Below are positions 8,981 to 15,911 of a DNA stretch of 17,511 nt, one piece after another; position 1 is the first letter of the stretch, and each line of letters begins with the position of its first letter. The DNA comes from Stenotrophomonas raiganjensis (SeqCode) (lineage in GTDB: Bacteria; Pseudomonadota; Gammaproteobacteria; Xanthomonadales; Xanthomonadaceae). Where the stretch lies: NCBI RefSeq assembly GCF_030658505.1, contig NZ_JAUTXR010000091.1, forward strand, positions 1-17,511. Direction: 5' to 3'. The notes under the pieces were generated by a model. That model did not search any database. It was not told the DNA's origin and saw only the letters and a list, made by a program, of their open reading frames with translations. The position numbers were made by a program, and so were the translations under genes.

Positions 8981-9601
8981 TCATGCGGCCTGCCAGGCGG
9001 CCAACAGCGCGCTGCAATCGGCGAAATGCCAGTCGGCACGGCCCGGCCACGGGTTCTCCGGCAGGTTCACCAGCACGGTATGGGCGCCCGCGGCGCGACC
9101 GCACTCCAGGTCGTAAGCGTGGTCACCGACCATCACCACCTCCGCAGCCCCGATCCCCCAGCGACGAAGATGCTGCTGCAGGCCATCCGGCGAGGGCTTG
9201 GGCACCGCCTCATCGCGGCCGATGATGTCGGTATCGTCGAACAACGCCCCGACCCCGATCGCCTCCAGCGTCAGCTTCGCCAGCGCATGGTCGTTGCGGG
9301 TCAGGATGCCCAGCCGGCAACCGTCGGCCGCCAGCGCGCGCAGCAGCTTCACCGCACCCGGTGCTGGCAGCGCGTCCTCGGCCAGCGCGCGCTCGTGATC
9401 CAGCAACCACTCACGCTTGGCCTGCGCCGGTGCATCCGGCAACGCCGCGATATGGTCGAGGATGTCTTCTTCCGCGGCGATCTGCAGCGCGCGGCGGATC
9501 GCGGCGAAATCATGCACGGCGACGGTCAGCGTGCCGTCCATGTCGAACACCCAGTTCCGGATCGCGGACAACGCGTGCATCGCGCGGCCCGCCGCACCCA
9601 T
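8981..9601 (-). CDS. HAD-superfamily (subfamily IA) phosphatase
   Basis: This is a cytoplasmic HAD phosphohydrolase of about 206 aa. Motif I is WVFDMDGTLT, with nucleophile D20 and acid/base D22. Motif II is ILTRND, motif III is the Lys in VPKPSPDGL, and motif IV is VMVGDHAYDLECG. A helical cap follows motif I (AIRRALQIAAEEDILDHI). Overall shape resembles phosphoglycolate phosphatase or nucleotidase-like HAD-IA enzymes; the substrate is not identifiable. I chose the ATG at 9601 because it overlaps the upstream lipoprotein stop by one base (TGATG), which implies translational coupling. An ATG at 9580 (MHALSAIRNWVF) is an alternative. The longer open frame to 9727 overlaps the lipoprotein gene and is unlikely to be translated. 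Confidence 0.88.
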   Translation of the reverse strand: MGAAGRAMHALSAIRNWVFDMDGTLTVAVHDFAAIRRALQIAAEEDILDHIAALPDAPAQAKREWLLDHERALAEDALPAPGAVKLLRALAADGCRLGILTRNDHALAKLTLEAIGVGALFDDTDIIGRDEAVPKPSPDGLQQHLRRWGIGAAEVVMVGDHAYDLECGRAAGAHTVLVNLPENPWPGRADWHFADCSALLAAWQAA

Positions 9602-10332
9602 CACTGCCACCACTGCGGCATGCGGCTGGCGTCGACGCCGCCGGTTTCGAACACCGCCGTGCGGGTGCCGCCGGCCTTGACCGGGAACTCGATGCTGATC
9701 GACTTGCCCTTGCGCGCCAGTTTCCACAGCGCCTTCTGGTCGGTGATGAACAGGGCGATGGCTTCATCGGTCTTCGGGCGCCAGGCGGCCATCGATACCG
9801 GCTTGCCGTCGTCCACGGTCACCTTCACCGTGCACTGCGGGCAACGGAAATCGCCGGCCTGCAGCACCAGATAAGCATGCCGCTTCCACTCCGGATGATC
9901 GCGGAACACCAGCTGCACCGGCTTGGTGCCGCTGCCATCCACGTCCACCCGTTCCTTGCTGTAGATCTGCGCCGAAACCTGATTGCCCTTGTTGCCCACC
10001 GGGATCTGGTTGTACTGCCACAGCGCCTGCATGCGGCGCAGGTCGCGCGCGGCATCGCCCTTGGCCTTGACCTCGTCGAAGCCGGCGGCGATGCGCTCGG
10101 CGGCGGCAGTGTCCTTGTACTGGTCCAGCAGCGAGGCGCCATGCAGGCGCGCGCGTTCCCAGTCCTGCGCGGCCACGGCCATGTCGTACTGCTTGGCCAC
10201 GTCTTCGGCCTTGGCCTCCTTCTGCGCCTGCACGGCAGCCGCGGCGGCTTCCTGCGCCTTGCGCTCTTCCTCGGGGTTGCTGCAGGCGGCCAGCGCCAGG
10301 GTGCAGGCGGTGAGCAGGATCAGTCGTTTCAT
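9601..10332 (-). CDS. Predicted lipoprotein of unknown function
   Basis: This 243-aa exported protein has a clear lipoprotein signal MKRLILLTACTLALAAC, with lipobox LAAC and C17 as the lipidated residue. An Ala/Glu/Lys/Gln-rich, probably coiled helix follows (EEERKAQEAAAAAVQAQKEAKAEDVAKQYD). The C-terminal half is a predicted mostly beta region containing a CPQC pair (FRCPQCTVKV). The start is set by the signal peptide and AGGA 8 nt upstream; the frame extends 20 codons further without support. Its stop overlaps the HAD gene start, so the two are co-translated. I do not recognise a named family. The CxxC could bind a metal or form a disulfide. Confidence 0.8.
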   Translation of the reverse strand: MKRLILLTACTLALAACSNPEEERKAQEAAAAAVQAQKEAKAEDVAKQYDMAVAAQDWERARLHGASLLDQYKDTAAAERIAAGFDEVKAKGDAARDLRRMQALWQYNQIPVGNKGNQVSAQIYSKERVDVDGSGTKPVQLVFRDHPEWKRHAYLVLQAGDFRCPQCTVKVTVDDGKPVSMAAWRPKTDEAIALFITDQKALWKLARKGKSISIEFPVKAGGTRTAVFETGGVDASRMPQWWQ

Positions 10333-10387
10333 GGCGGAGGTCCTTTGCGGGTGCATCCCGATTCTATCGGCAGCGAAAAGCGGATAC

Positions 10388-10415
10388 AGCAACGGCGGGT
10401 TTCCCCGCCGTTGCT
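10388..10415 (-). terminator. Stem-loop terminator downstream of the M1 aminopeptidase
   Basis: A perfect 12-bp stem, AGCAACGGCGGG / CCCGCCGTTGCT, closes a 4-nt loop. In the minus direction it is followed within about 8 nt by CTTTT. It would end aminopeptidase transcription before the lipoprotein-HAD pair. Confidence 0.5.
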
Positions 10416-10433
10416 GGTGAAGCAGTGACCGGT

Positions 10434-10456
10434 TGCCGGCCAGCAGCCGGCACGAC
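10434..10456 (-). repeat. Degenerate REP element (GTCG head)
   Basis: On the minus strand this is GTCG-TGCCGGCT-GCT-GGCCGGCA. It belongs to the same stem class as 8842-8864 but has GTCG in place of GTAG and one stem mismatch. It is directly after the aminopeptidase stop. Confidence 0.65.
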
Positions 10457-10459
10457 CGA

Positions 10460-12388
10460 TTACTTGGCTTCGGCCTTGGCCAGCATGTCCTGGACCGAGG
10501 CGGTGGTGATCGGGTGGTAGCCCGGCTTGGCCTTTTCGAAGGCCTGCTTGGCCAGCTCCAGCCCCTTCGGCGTCTTCACCAGTTCGGCGTAGATCGGCAT
10601 GATCAGCTTGCGACGGCCGACGCGCTCGATGAACGCGGCTGCGCCTTCATTGGCCTGCTCGTAACCGCTGCGGATCGCCAGCGGGTACCAGCGCATGGCG
10701 ATCTCGCCATTCGGGGTGCCAGTGAAGTGGAACGCCTTGTCCAGCGTGGCCAGCTTGTCCAGCGGCTGGGTCGCACCCAGGCCATCGATGAAGCGCACCC
10801 ATTCCTGCGTGCTCCAGTCGGCGATGACCTGGCTGCTCGGCACGGTGCCGGCGCTGGCGAAGGCGATGCGCGCGGTATCGACACTGCTGAAGTTGCGCGA
10901 CTGCGCCTTGGCCGCGAACGCCGGAATGCCCGGCTCGTCCAGCCAGGCCTTCAGTTCGGCCTCGGTCACGGCCGACGGATTCTTCGGCAGCAGGTTCTTC
11001 TTCATGTACTCGACGAACTGGTCGGTGTTCGCGCTCTGGAAGGCATGGTCATCGAACCAGCCACGCAGGAACGGATCGAAGGTCTCGCGGCCGAAGCGCT
11101 GTTCCAGAAACTCCAGGAACCACGAACCCTTGACGTAGGCGACCTGGCTGAGGGCTTCGTCGGGGTCACGCTCGTTCAGCGGCGGCAGCGCCAGTGCCTG
11201 GTCGGCCGGGCTCATGTCCTTCACTTCGGCCAGCAGGTCGGTCTGGTCGATCTGCTTCTCCATTTCGGCCATCTCCTTGCCGTACAGGGCTTCGGTGATG
11301 CGGCCCTGGACGTAGGTGGTGAAGCCTTCATTGAGCCAGATGTCCTTCCAGCTGGCGTTGGTCACCAGGTTGCCCGACCAGCTGTGCGCCAGTTCGTGGG
11401 CGACCAGCGAGACCAGCGACTTGTCGCCGACGATCACAGTCGGGGTGGCGAAGGTCAGGCGCGGGTTCTCCATGCCGCCGAACGGGAACGACGGCGGCAG
11501 CACCAGCATGTCGTAGCGGCCCCAGCGGTATTCGCCGTACAGCTTCTCGGCGGCACCGATCATCTTCTCGGTGTCTTCGAATTCCTTGGCGGCCTTGTTG
11601 ACCATGGTCGGCTCGGCCCAGACGCCGGAGCGGCCGGAGATCGGCTCGAACACCAGGTCGCCGGCGGCGATGGCCAGCAGGTAGGACGGAATCGGCTGCG
11701 GCATCTTGAAGGTGTAGTCACCGTCACGCGCGGCCTTCGGATCGTTGTCGGCGCTCATCAGCACCATCACGTCCGGGCGCGAGACCACGTGCGCGCTGTA
11801 GGTGAAGCGCACGCTCGGGGTGTCCTGCAGCGGCACCCAGGAACGGGCATGGATGGCCTGCGACTGGCTGAACATGAAGGGCAGCTTCTTGCCCTCGGTC
11901 ATCGACGGCGCCAGCCACTGCAGGCCCGAGGCGGTCGGTGCGGTGTGGTAGGTCACTTCCACCTTGGCCGGCTGCTCCGGGGCCTCGATGGTCAGCTTGC
12001 TGCCGAACACCTTGTCAGCGGCGGCCAGTTCGAATTTCAGCGGGCTGCGCGCGCCATCGGCGGCGACGGCCTCGACCTTGGACACGGTCAGCTCGCGGGT
12101 GTCGAGCACCAGCTGCCTGGCATCCTTCTGCTTCCATTCCAGGGTGTAGGTGGCGGTGCCGCCGATCTGCTTCTGGTCGAAGTCCAGCTTCAGGTCCAGC
12201 GCGATGTCCTTGATGGCGACCTTGTCCGGCTCGGCGTACGAGCTTTCATCGTGGCTGCGGTTCTCGGCGTTCACGGGGGCGGCGGGGGCCTTTGCGGCAG
12301 TCGGGGCGGCGGCGGGTGCGGCCGCCTCCTGGGAGCAGCCGGCGGCCAAAGCCACGGCCAGCGGAAGGAGCATCAGCGGATTGCGCAT
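10460..12388 (-). CDS. M1-family zinc aminopeptidase, lipoprotein
   Basis: This is a 642-aa secreted zinc exopeptidase of family M1 (aminopeptidase N / leukotriene A4 hydrolase type). The N terminus is a lipoprotein signal, MRNPLMLLPLAVALAAGC, with lipobox Cys18. An Ala/Pro-rich linker (about 20-40) suggests membrane anchoring with a periplasmic or surface catalytic domain. A beta N-domain (about 55-245) precedes the catalytic domain, which has the exopeptidase motif GGMEN (304-308) and HELAHSWSGN-x(13)-E. H331, H335 and E354 are the zinc ligands and E332 is the catalytic base. A helical C-terminal domain resembling that of LTA4 hydrolase follows. Size fits the LTA4H-like branch rather than the roughly 870-aa PepN. 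It is likely a single-gene unit, with a terminator-like hairpin downstream. Confidence 0.93.
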   Translation of the reverse strand: MRNPLMLLPLAVALAAGCSQEAAAPAAAPTAAKAPAAPVNAENRSHDESSYAEPDKVAIKDIALDLKLDFDQKQIGGTATYTLEWKQKDARQLVLDTRELTVSKVEAVAADGARSPLKFELAAADKVFGSKLTIEAPEQPAKVEVTYHTAPTASGLQWLAPSMTEGKKLPFMFSQSQAIHARSWVPLQDTPSVRFTYSAHVVSRPDVMVLMSADNDPKAARDGDYTFKMPQPIPSYLLAIAAGDLVFEPISGRSGVWAEPTMVNKAAKEFEDTEKMIGAAEKLYGEYRWGRYDMLVLPPSFPFGGMENPRLTFATPTVIVGDKSLVSLVAHELAHSWSGNLVTNASWKDIWLNEGFTTYVQGRITEALYGKEMAEMEKQIDQTDLLAEVKDMSPADQALALPPLNERDPDEALSQVAYVKGSWFLEFLEQRFGRETFDPFLRGWFDDHAFQSANTDQFVEYMKKNLLPKNPSAVTEAELKAWLDEPGIPAFAAKAQSRNFSSVDTARIAFASAGTVPSSQVIADWSTQEWVRFIDGLGATQPLDKLATLDKAFHFTGTPNGEIAMRWYPLAIRSGYEQANEGAAAFIERVGRRKLIMPIYAELVKTPKGLELAKQAFEKAKPGYHPITTASVQDMLAKAEAK

Positions 12389-12493
12389 GAATCGGGACCG
12401 TTACGGGGATCAAACCCCAATGGTACCTCCGTCCGGCCCGGCAGGCGTTGCGCGGTGCGGGGTAATGGCCTGCCGGGCGCGCGGTGGGCGCCC

Positions 12494-12517
12494 ATGCCGA
12501 CCAAGGTCGGCATCTAC
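12494..12517 (-). repeat. GTAG REP element (stem ATGCCGACC)
   Basis: The plus strand reads ATGCCGACC-AA-GGTCGGCAT-CTAC, so the GTAG head is on the minus strand. It lies between ubiE and the aminopeptidase gene, in the same orientation as the next unit 38 bp away. Confidence 0.8.
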
Positions 12518-12555
12518 ATGGTTGGCACGGATGTGTCAGCGCCCGGTGCGGCGGT

Positions 12556-12579
12556 GTGCCAACCAAGGTTGGCACCTAC
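12556..12579 (-). repeat. GTAG REP element (stem GTGCCAACC)
   Basis: GTGCCAACC-AA-GGTTGGCAC-CTAC is a perfect stem starting 12 bp beyond the ubiE stop codon. Its stem differs from the neighbouring unit by compensatory changes, so pairing is conserved while sequence is not. It could double as the ubiE 3'-end structure. Confidence 0.8.
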
Positions 12580-12590
12580 CACGGCAAGGC

Positions 12591-13352
12591 TTACAGCTTG
12601 TAGCCGGAGTGGATCGAAACGATGCCGCCGGTGAGGTTCTTGTAGTGGCAACGCTCGAAACCGGCCTGCCCCATCATCGCCTTCAGTTCGTCCTGCGGCG
12701 GGTGCTTGCGGATGCTCTCGGCCAGGTACTGGTAGCTGTCCGAATCGTTGGCGAACAGCTTGCCCAGCTTCGGCAGGATCCTGAACGAGTGGAAGTCGTA
12801 GATCGGCTTGAACCAGTCCGCGGTGACTTCGGAGAACTCCAGCACGCGGGCCTGGCCGCCCACCTTCAGCACGCGGTACATCTCGCGCAGGCCGGCGTCC
12901 TTGTCGGTGACGTTGCGCAGGCCGAAGGCGATGGTGACCAGGTCGAAGCTGTTGTCCGGGAACGGCAGGGCTTCGGCATTGCACTGCACGTAGTCCAGGC
13001 CAAGCACCAGGCCACGGTTGGTCAGGCGGTCACGGCCGACCGACAGCATGCCGGCGTTGATGTCGCCCAGCACCACCGAGCCCTCGGCACCAACGCGCTC
13101 CTTCAGCAGCGCGGCGATGTCGCCGGTGCCGCCCGCCAGGTCGAGCACGCGGTCGCCCGGCTTCACCTGCGCGGTGGCCACGTAGTAGCGCTTCCACGCC
13201 CGGTGCACGCCCAGGCTCATCAGGTCGTTCATCAGGTCGTAGTTGCGCGCAACCGAGGTGAACACCTGGCCGACCAGCTTCTGCTTGTCCTTGGCGGCGA
13301 CGTCGCGGAACCCGAAATGGGTGGTACCGGCTTTGTAGGGGGATTCGCTCAT
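12591..13352 (-). CDS. ubiE: UbiE, ubiquinone/menaquinone biosynthesis C-methyltransferase
   Basis: UbiE is the SAM-dependent methyltransferase that C-methylates the quinone head group (demethoxy-benzoquinol in ubiquinone synthesis, demethylmenaquinol where menaquinone is made). The 253-aa product starts at MSESPYKAGTTHFGF; a 12-codon upstream extension has no family support. Signature 1 is YDLMNDLMSLGVHRAWK, SAM motif I is VLDLAGGTGD (69-78), and signature 2 is YRVLKVGGQARVLEFSEV. It ends in the usual GGIVSIHSGYKL. Length matches E. coli UbiE (251 aa). It diverges from the deaminase gene with an 80-bp gap. Confidence 0.96.
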   Translation of the reverse strand: MSESPYKAGTTHFGFRDVAAKDKQKLVGQVFTSVARNYDLMNDLMSLGVHRAWKRYYVATAQVKPGDRVLDLAGGTGDIAALLKERVGAEGSVVLGDINAGMLSVGRDRLTNRGLVLGLDYVQCNAEALPFPDNSFDLVTIAFGLRNVTDKDAGLREMYRVLKVGGQARVLEFSEVTADWFKPIYDFHSFRILPKLGKLFANDSDSYQYLAESIRKHPPQDELKAMMGQAGFERCHYKNLTGGIVSIHSGYKL

Positions 13353-13432
13353 GGCCCCGATTATCGCACCGCCGGGGGCCAGCGGCACCCCCTGCCCGTA
13401 TCATGGCGGGCCACGACTTACCGGAGCCCCGC

Positions 13433-13885
13433 ATGATCACCACGCCCGACTACCAGGCCCTGCTGCAGACCGCCATCGCCGAAGCCCGCCAAGGCTTGGC
13501 CGAGGGCGGCGTGCCGATCGGCGCGGCGCTGTACCACAACGACGGCCGCCTGCTTGGCTGCGGCCACAACCGCCGCGTGCAGGAAGGCGACCCGTCGGTG
13601 CACGGCGAGACCGATGCGTTCCGCAAGGCCGGCCGCCAGCGCCGTTACCAGGACACCATCATGGTGACCACCCTGGCACCGTGCTGGTACTGCTCGGGCC
13701 TGGTGCGCCAGTTCAACATCGGCACCGTGGTGGTGGGCGAATCGCGCACCTTCCAGGGCGGCATCGACTGGTTGCGCGAAAACGGCGTCAACGTCATCGA
13801 CCTCGATAACCAGGAATGTGTTGACCTGTTGGGTGGCTTCATTGCGCAGCATCCGGAGATCTGGAATGAAGATATCGGTGAATGA
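13433..13885 (+). CDS. Yeast-type cytosine deaminase homologue (CDA-fold nucleobase deaminase)
   Basis: This 150-aa zinc deaminase of the cytidine/deoxycytidylate deaminase fold has HGE (57-59; His zinc ligand, Glu59 proton shuttle) and PCWYC (83-87; Cys84 and Cys87 zinc ligands). Compared with TadA or guanine deaminase it looks closest to yeast cytosine deaminase Fcy1. Shared features are EGGVPIGAAL near the N terminus, GHNRR, the DT-x-x-TTL-x-PC core, VVGE and the identical C-terminal tail DIGE. In yeast the Asp of that tail contacts cytosine. So cytosine or a related pyrimidine base is the probable substrate, giving uracil for salvage. The start ATG is preceded by CGGAG at good spacing; 10 upstream in-frame codons are not needed. 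Base composition drops near the 3' end. Confidence 0.85.
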   Translation: MITTPDYQALLQTAIAEARQGLAEGGVPIGAALYHNDGRLLGCGHNRRVQEGDPSVHGETDAFRKAGRQRRYQDTIMVTTLAPCWYCSGLVRQFNIGTVVVGESRTFQGGIDWLRENGVNVIDLDNQECVDLLGGFIAQHPEIWNEDIGE

Positions 13886-13918
13886 TCACCACGCAGTGTC
13901 CTTTTGAATCCGCTTAAT

Positions 13919-13959
13919 GAACGCTTCAGTGCCGGCACGCCCTAGTGCCGGCAGCGTTT
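13919..13959 (+). terminator. Palindromic hairpin after the deaminase gene (possible terminator, REP-related)
   Basis: TGCCGGCAC-GCCCTA-GTGCCGGCA (13930-13953) is a perfect 9-bp stem flanked by the further inverted pair AACGCT / AGCGTT and then TT. The right arm, CTAGTGCCGGCA, resembles a REP head. It could terminate the deaminase transcript, though the T-run is short. Confidence 0.45.
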
Positions 13960-14013
13960 GCGGCCATTGCCGTGAACCCGTGCACAGTCAGCTGCGCAAC
14001 ATGCACACGCTGC

Positions 14014-14055
14014 GGTAACACCCCACCTGGCTGCCGCGCCTAGGGTGGGGTTACC
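14014..14055 (+). promoter_or_regulatory. Long imperfect stem-loop upstream of the small gene at 14084
   Basis: GGTAA-(CA)-CCCCACC pairs with GGTGGGG-TTACC, giving 12 bp with a 2-nt bulge and a 16-nt loop that can itself pair GGC/GCC. It ends about 15 nt before the GGAG of the next gene. It may be a 5'-leader structure or a transcription-factor inverted repeat; function unknown. Confidence 0.4.
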
Positions 14056-14083
14056 GGGACTCCTTTCCCCGGCGGAGCCAGCC

Positions 14084-14344
14084 ATGTGCGCGCACGCCGT
14101 ACGCCCTACGCCCGAACCGACCCTCGACGCCATCCGCGAGCGCCTGCAGCAGCAGTACGCGCTGCACCAGCGTGGTGCCCGCTTCTGGACCGCCTACCAG
14201 GGCCTGCAGCTGGAACTGGTGCGTTTCCATCCGCTCGACCAGGAGCGCCTGTGCAATGCGATGGCCGACATGGCCGAAGAGCTGGGCGCGGTCGAGCATG
14301 CACAGCTGATCGGCAATCGCCACACCGGCTCCACATCCCGCTGA
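14084..14344 (+). CDS. Small protein of unknown function (86 aa)
   Basis: I do not recognise this protein. The ATG at 14084 is preceded by GGCGGAG at 6-7 nt, a good ribosome-binding site, and codon use matches the genome. It is soluble, with no signal peptide or membrane segment, and looks mainly alpha-helical: TLDAIRERLQQQYALHQRGARFWTAYQGLQLELV, then DQERLCNAMADMAEELGAVEHAQLIG. An in-frame extension to 14045 runs through the upstream stem-loop and is unlikely. The next small gene follows in the same direction within 100 bp, so they may be co-transcribed. Confidence 0.6.
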   Translation: MCAHAVRPTPEPTLDAIRERLQQQYALHQRGARFWTAYQGLQLELVRFHPLDQERLCNAMADMAEELGAVEHAQLIGNRHTGSTSR

Positions 14345-14419
14345 CGCGGCATGCACCGGCAGATACGCCACACTCCGATGAACCCCCACTCCCTTTCCAC
14401 TCAACCGAACTGGATTGTC

Positions 14420-14755
14420 ATGCACGCTGAAGTCCCCACCATTCCTCCGGTCATCAACGTAGACGCCGAGCTTGATCACTGGCGCCGCCAACATGCCGAG
14501 GGCGCACTGCCGCACAACTCGTTCGGCTCCTACGTGCCATGGATCAAGTTCGCCTGTGATTCGCTGATCACCCAGCCGCGCGCCAGCGAAGCCGAACGTG
14601 ACGAGATGTTCCAGACCCAGTACGCCCTGCAGATCATGCCGCGGCTGAGCGAAGCACAGGCCCGCGAGTTCGTGGACCGGTGCTGGCAGCACGTCTACCA
14701 GAGCAGTCCGGTGCGCAGCCTGCAGGCGCCACGACTGCAACGCATGCGCGCCTGA
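14420..14755 (+). CDS. Small protein of unknown function (111 aa)
   Basis: I do not recognise this protein. Starting at MHAEVPTIPPVINVD it is a soluble protein with a helical, aromatic-rich middle (LDHWRRQHAEGALP, SFGSYVPWIKFACDSLI). A C-terminal helix-rich stretch follows (EAERDEMFQTQYALQIMPRLSEAQAREFVDRCWQHV). The start is uncertain: ATGs at 14351 and 14378 are also in frame, and none has a strong Shine-Dalgarno; GGA lies 6 nt before 14420. No signal peptide or membrane segment is seen. Genome-like codon use supports it being real. Confidence 0.6.
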   Translation: MHAEVPTIPPVINVDAELDHWRRQHAEGALPHNSFGSYVPWIKFACDSLITQPRASEAERDEMFQTQYALQIMPRLSEAQAREFVDRCWQHVYQSSPVRSLQAPRLQRMRA

Positions 14756-14822
14756 CTGCCGCTGCACGGCGTCTCCACGCGCCACTGCTGATCATCCTCG
14801 TCACCTGAGTGGGACGACGACG

Positions 14823-15245
14823 ATGAAAGCACGCAACCTGTTCAATACGATCGCCAAGAAGGCTGCGGCCGCCACCGGCTCGCCGTGGACCTTCCTGGGC
14901 GCGGTGGCGATCGTGGTGATCTGGGGCATCACCGGCCCGGTATTCGGTTTCAACGACACCTGGCAGCTGGTGATCAACACCGGCACCACCATCATCACCT
15001 TCCTGATGGTGTTCCTGATCCAGCACACGCAGAACGCGGACACCGCCGCGATGCAGATCAAGCTGGACGAGCTGATCCGCGCGACGGCCGAAGCCAACAA
15101 CGAACTGTTGGACCTGGAAGAACTGGACGAAGCGCGCCTGGAAGAGATCCGCGCCGAGTACGAGCAGATGGCCCGTGAGGCTGGCGACGCGCTCGCGCGG
15201 GTGCGCGCCTGCCATGCAGCGCGGCGCGACGATGAAGCGATCTGA
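14823..15245 (+). CDS. Low-affinity iron permease family small membrane protein
   Basis: This 140-aa inner-membrane protein has two hydrophobic segments: WTFLGAVAIVVIWGITGPVFGF (about 22-43) and LVINTGTTIITFLMVFLIQ (about 49-67). They are joined by FNDTWQ and followed by QHTQNADTAAMQIKLDELIRA and a charged helical tail rich in Glu and Leu. The NTGTTIITFLMVFLIQHTQNRD-like block is characteristic of the family named after fungal low-affinity iron permease (PF04120-type). Iron transport by bacterial members is not well established, so the name is by family only. GGGACG lies about 8-13 nt before the ATG. It follows the two small unknown genes in the same direction. Confidence 0.8.
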   Translation: MKARNLFNTIAKKAAAATGSPWTFLGAVAIVVIWGITGPVFGFNDTWQLVINTGTTIITFLMVFLIQHTQNADTAAMQIKLDELIRATAEANNELLDLEELDEARLEEIRAEYEQMAREAGDALARVRACHAARRDDEAI

Positions 15246-15247
15246 CG

Positions 15248-15270
15248 GTAGCGCCGGGCCATGCCCGGCG
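15248..15270 (+). repeat. GTAG/SMAG REP element upstream of the RAYT gene
   Basis: GTAG-CGCCGGGC-CAT-GCCCGGCG is a perfect 8-bp stem, 3 nt after the permease stop codon and 82 bp before the RAYT start. It shares its stem with the unit at 15872-15894. Confidence 0.87.
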
Positions 15271-15352
15271 AGCGCGATACCCGGAAGAATCCCACACGGG
15301 CCATCGCCGTCGGCTGATAACGGCGGACATCCCATCAGTGCAGACTGGCGCC

Positions 15353-15803
15353 ATGTCCAGCCGTCACCTGGAACGTGGCCGCCACTCCCGTATCGGGGGC
15401 TACTACGTCTTCATCACGGTCGTACGCCACCGGCGCCCGGTCTTTGAAGATCCACGTTGTGCAACGTGTCTTGTGGATGCATTGAGGTATGTTGAACGCA
15501 TGGGCCTCAGTCGGTCCTTTGCTTGGGTCGTCATGCCTGACCATCTGCATTGGCTGATGCAGCTGCGCGACGGATCACTGGCGCGCATGATGGGAGCGGT
15601 GACATCCCGCAGCAGCCGGTTGCTGGGGCAGCAGTTCGGCATACAGACGCCTTTGTGGCAGCCGAGCTATTTCGATCACGCGGTACGCAGCGGAAGCCTT
15701 GAGGCGCCATGCGTTGTACATCCTGGGCAACCCCATCCGAGCAGGGTTGACCCTGCATCTCGATGAATATCCGTTTGCATGGTGCCGTTGGCCCATGCGG
15801 TAG
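15353..15803 (+). pseudogene. REP-associated tyrosine transposase (RAYT, Y1/HUH type), frameshifted
   Basis: RAYTs are single-domain HUH nucleases thought to mobilise REP/REPIN sequences. The reading starts MSSRHLERGRHSRIGGYYVFITVV, and the metal-binding HUH motif is H64-L-H66 in VVMPDHLHWLMQL. After S113 (about 15692) the family sequence continues in another frame from 15693: EALRRHALYILGNPIRAGL, then YPFAWCRWPMR and TAG. One base lies where zero or three would restore the frame (a +1 or -2 event). The presumed nucleophile Tyr in the YILGNPIRAGL block is in the shifted part, so the protein as read should be inactive. The unshifted frame runs to 15768 with unrelated residues. The restored stop codon lies inside the next REP's GTAG. 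GC is lower than in neighbours. A sequencing error is possible. Confidence 0.85.
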
Positions 15804-15894
15804 CGCCCGGCCATGCCCGGCGAGCACGAAGTGCGGTCCGCCCAGACGCCAGGCATGCAGGAACGAAAAGCCGCCGGGCGTGGCCCGGCGCTAC
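15800..15894. repeat. Inverted pair of GTAG REPs (REPIN) downstream of the RAYT
   Basis: The left unit (15800-15822) is GTAG-CGCCCGGC-CAT-GCCCGGCG, with an imperfect stem. The right inverted unit (15872-15894) is CGCCGGGC-GTG-GCCCGGCG-CTAC with a perfect stem. Together with the unit at 15248 they enclose the RAYT gene, the arrangement called a REPtron. The pair lies in the convergent gap before the efflux gene's 3' end. Confidence 0.87.
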
Positions 15895-15911
15895 CGGTAT
15901 CGAATTGCTGC

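Noticed and set aside
10433..12634. 733-codon plus-strand open frame
   Set aside because: It is antisense to the M1 aminopeptidase, whose zinc motif and signal peptide are intact. The frame has no domain.
14051..14785. 244-codon minus-strand frame opposite the two small unknown genes
   Set aside because: It starts with GTG without a ribosome-binding site and has shadow-like composition. The plus-strand genes have better starts, at least for 14084. Not fully excluded.
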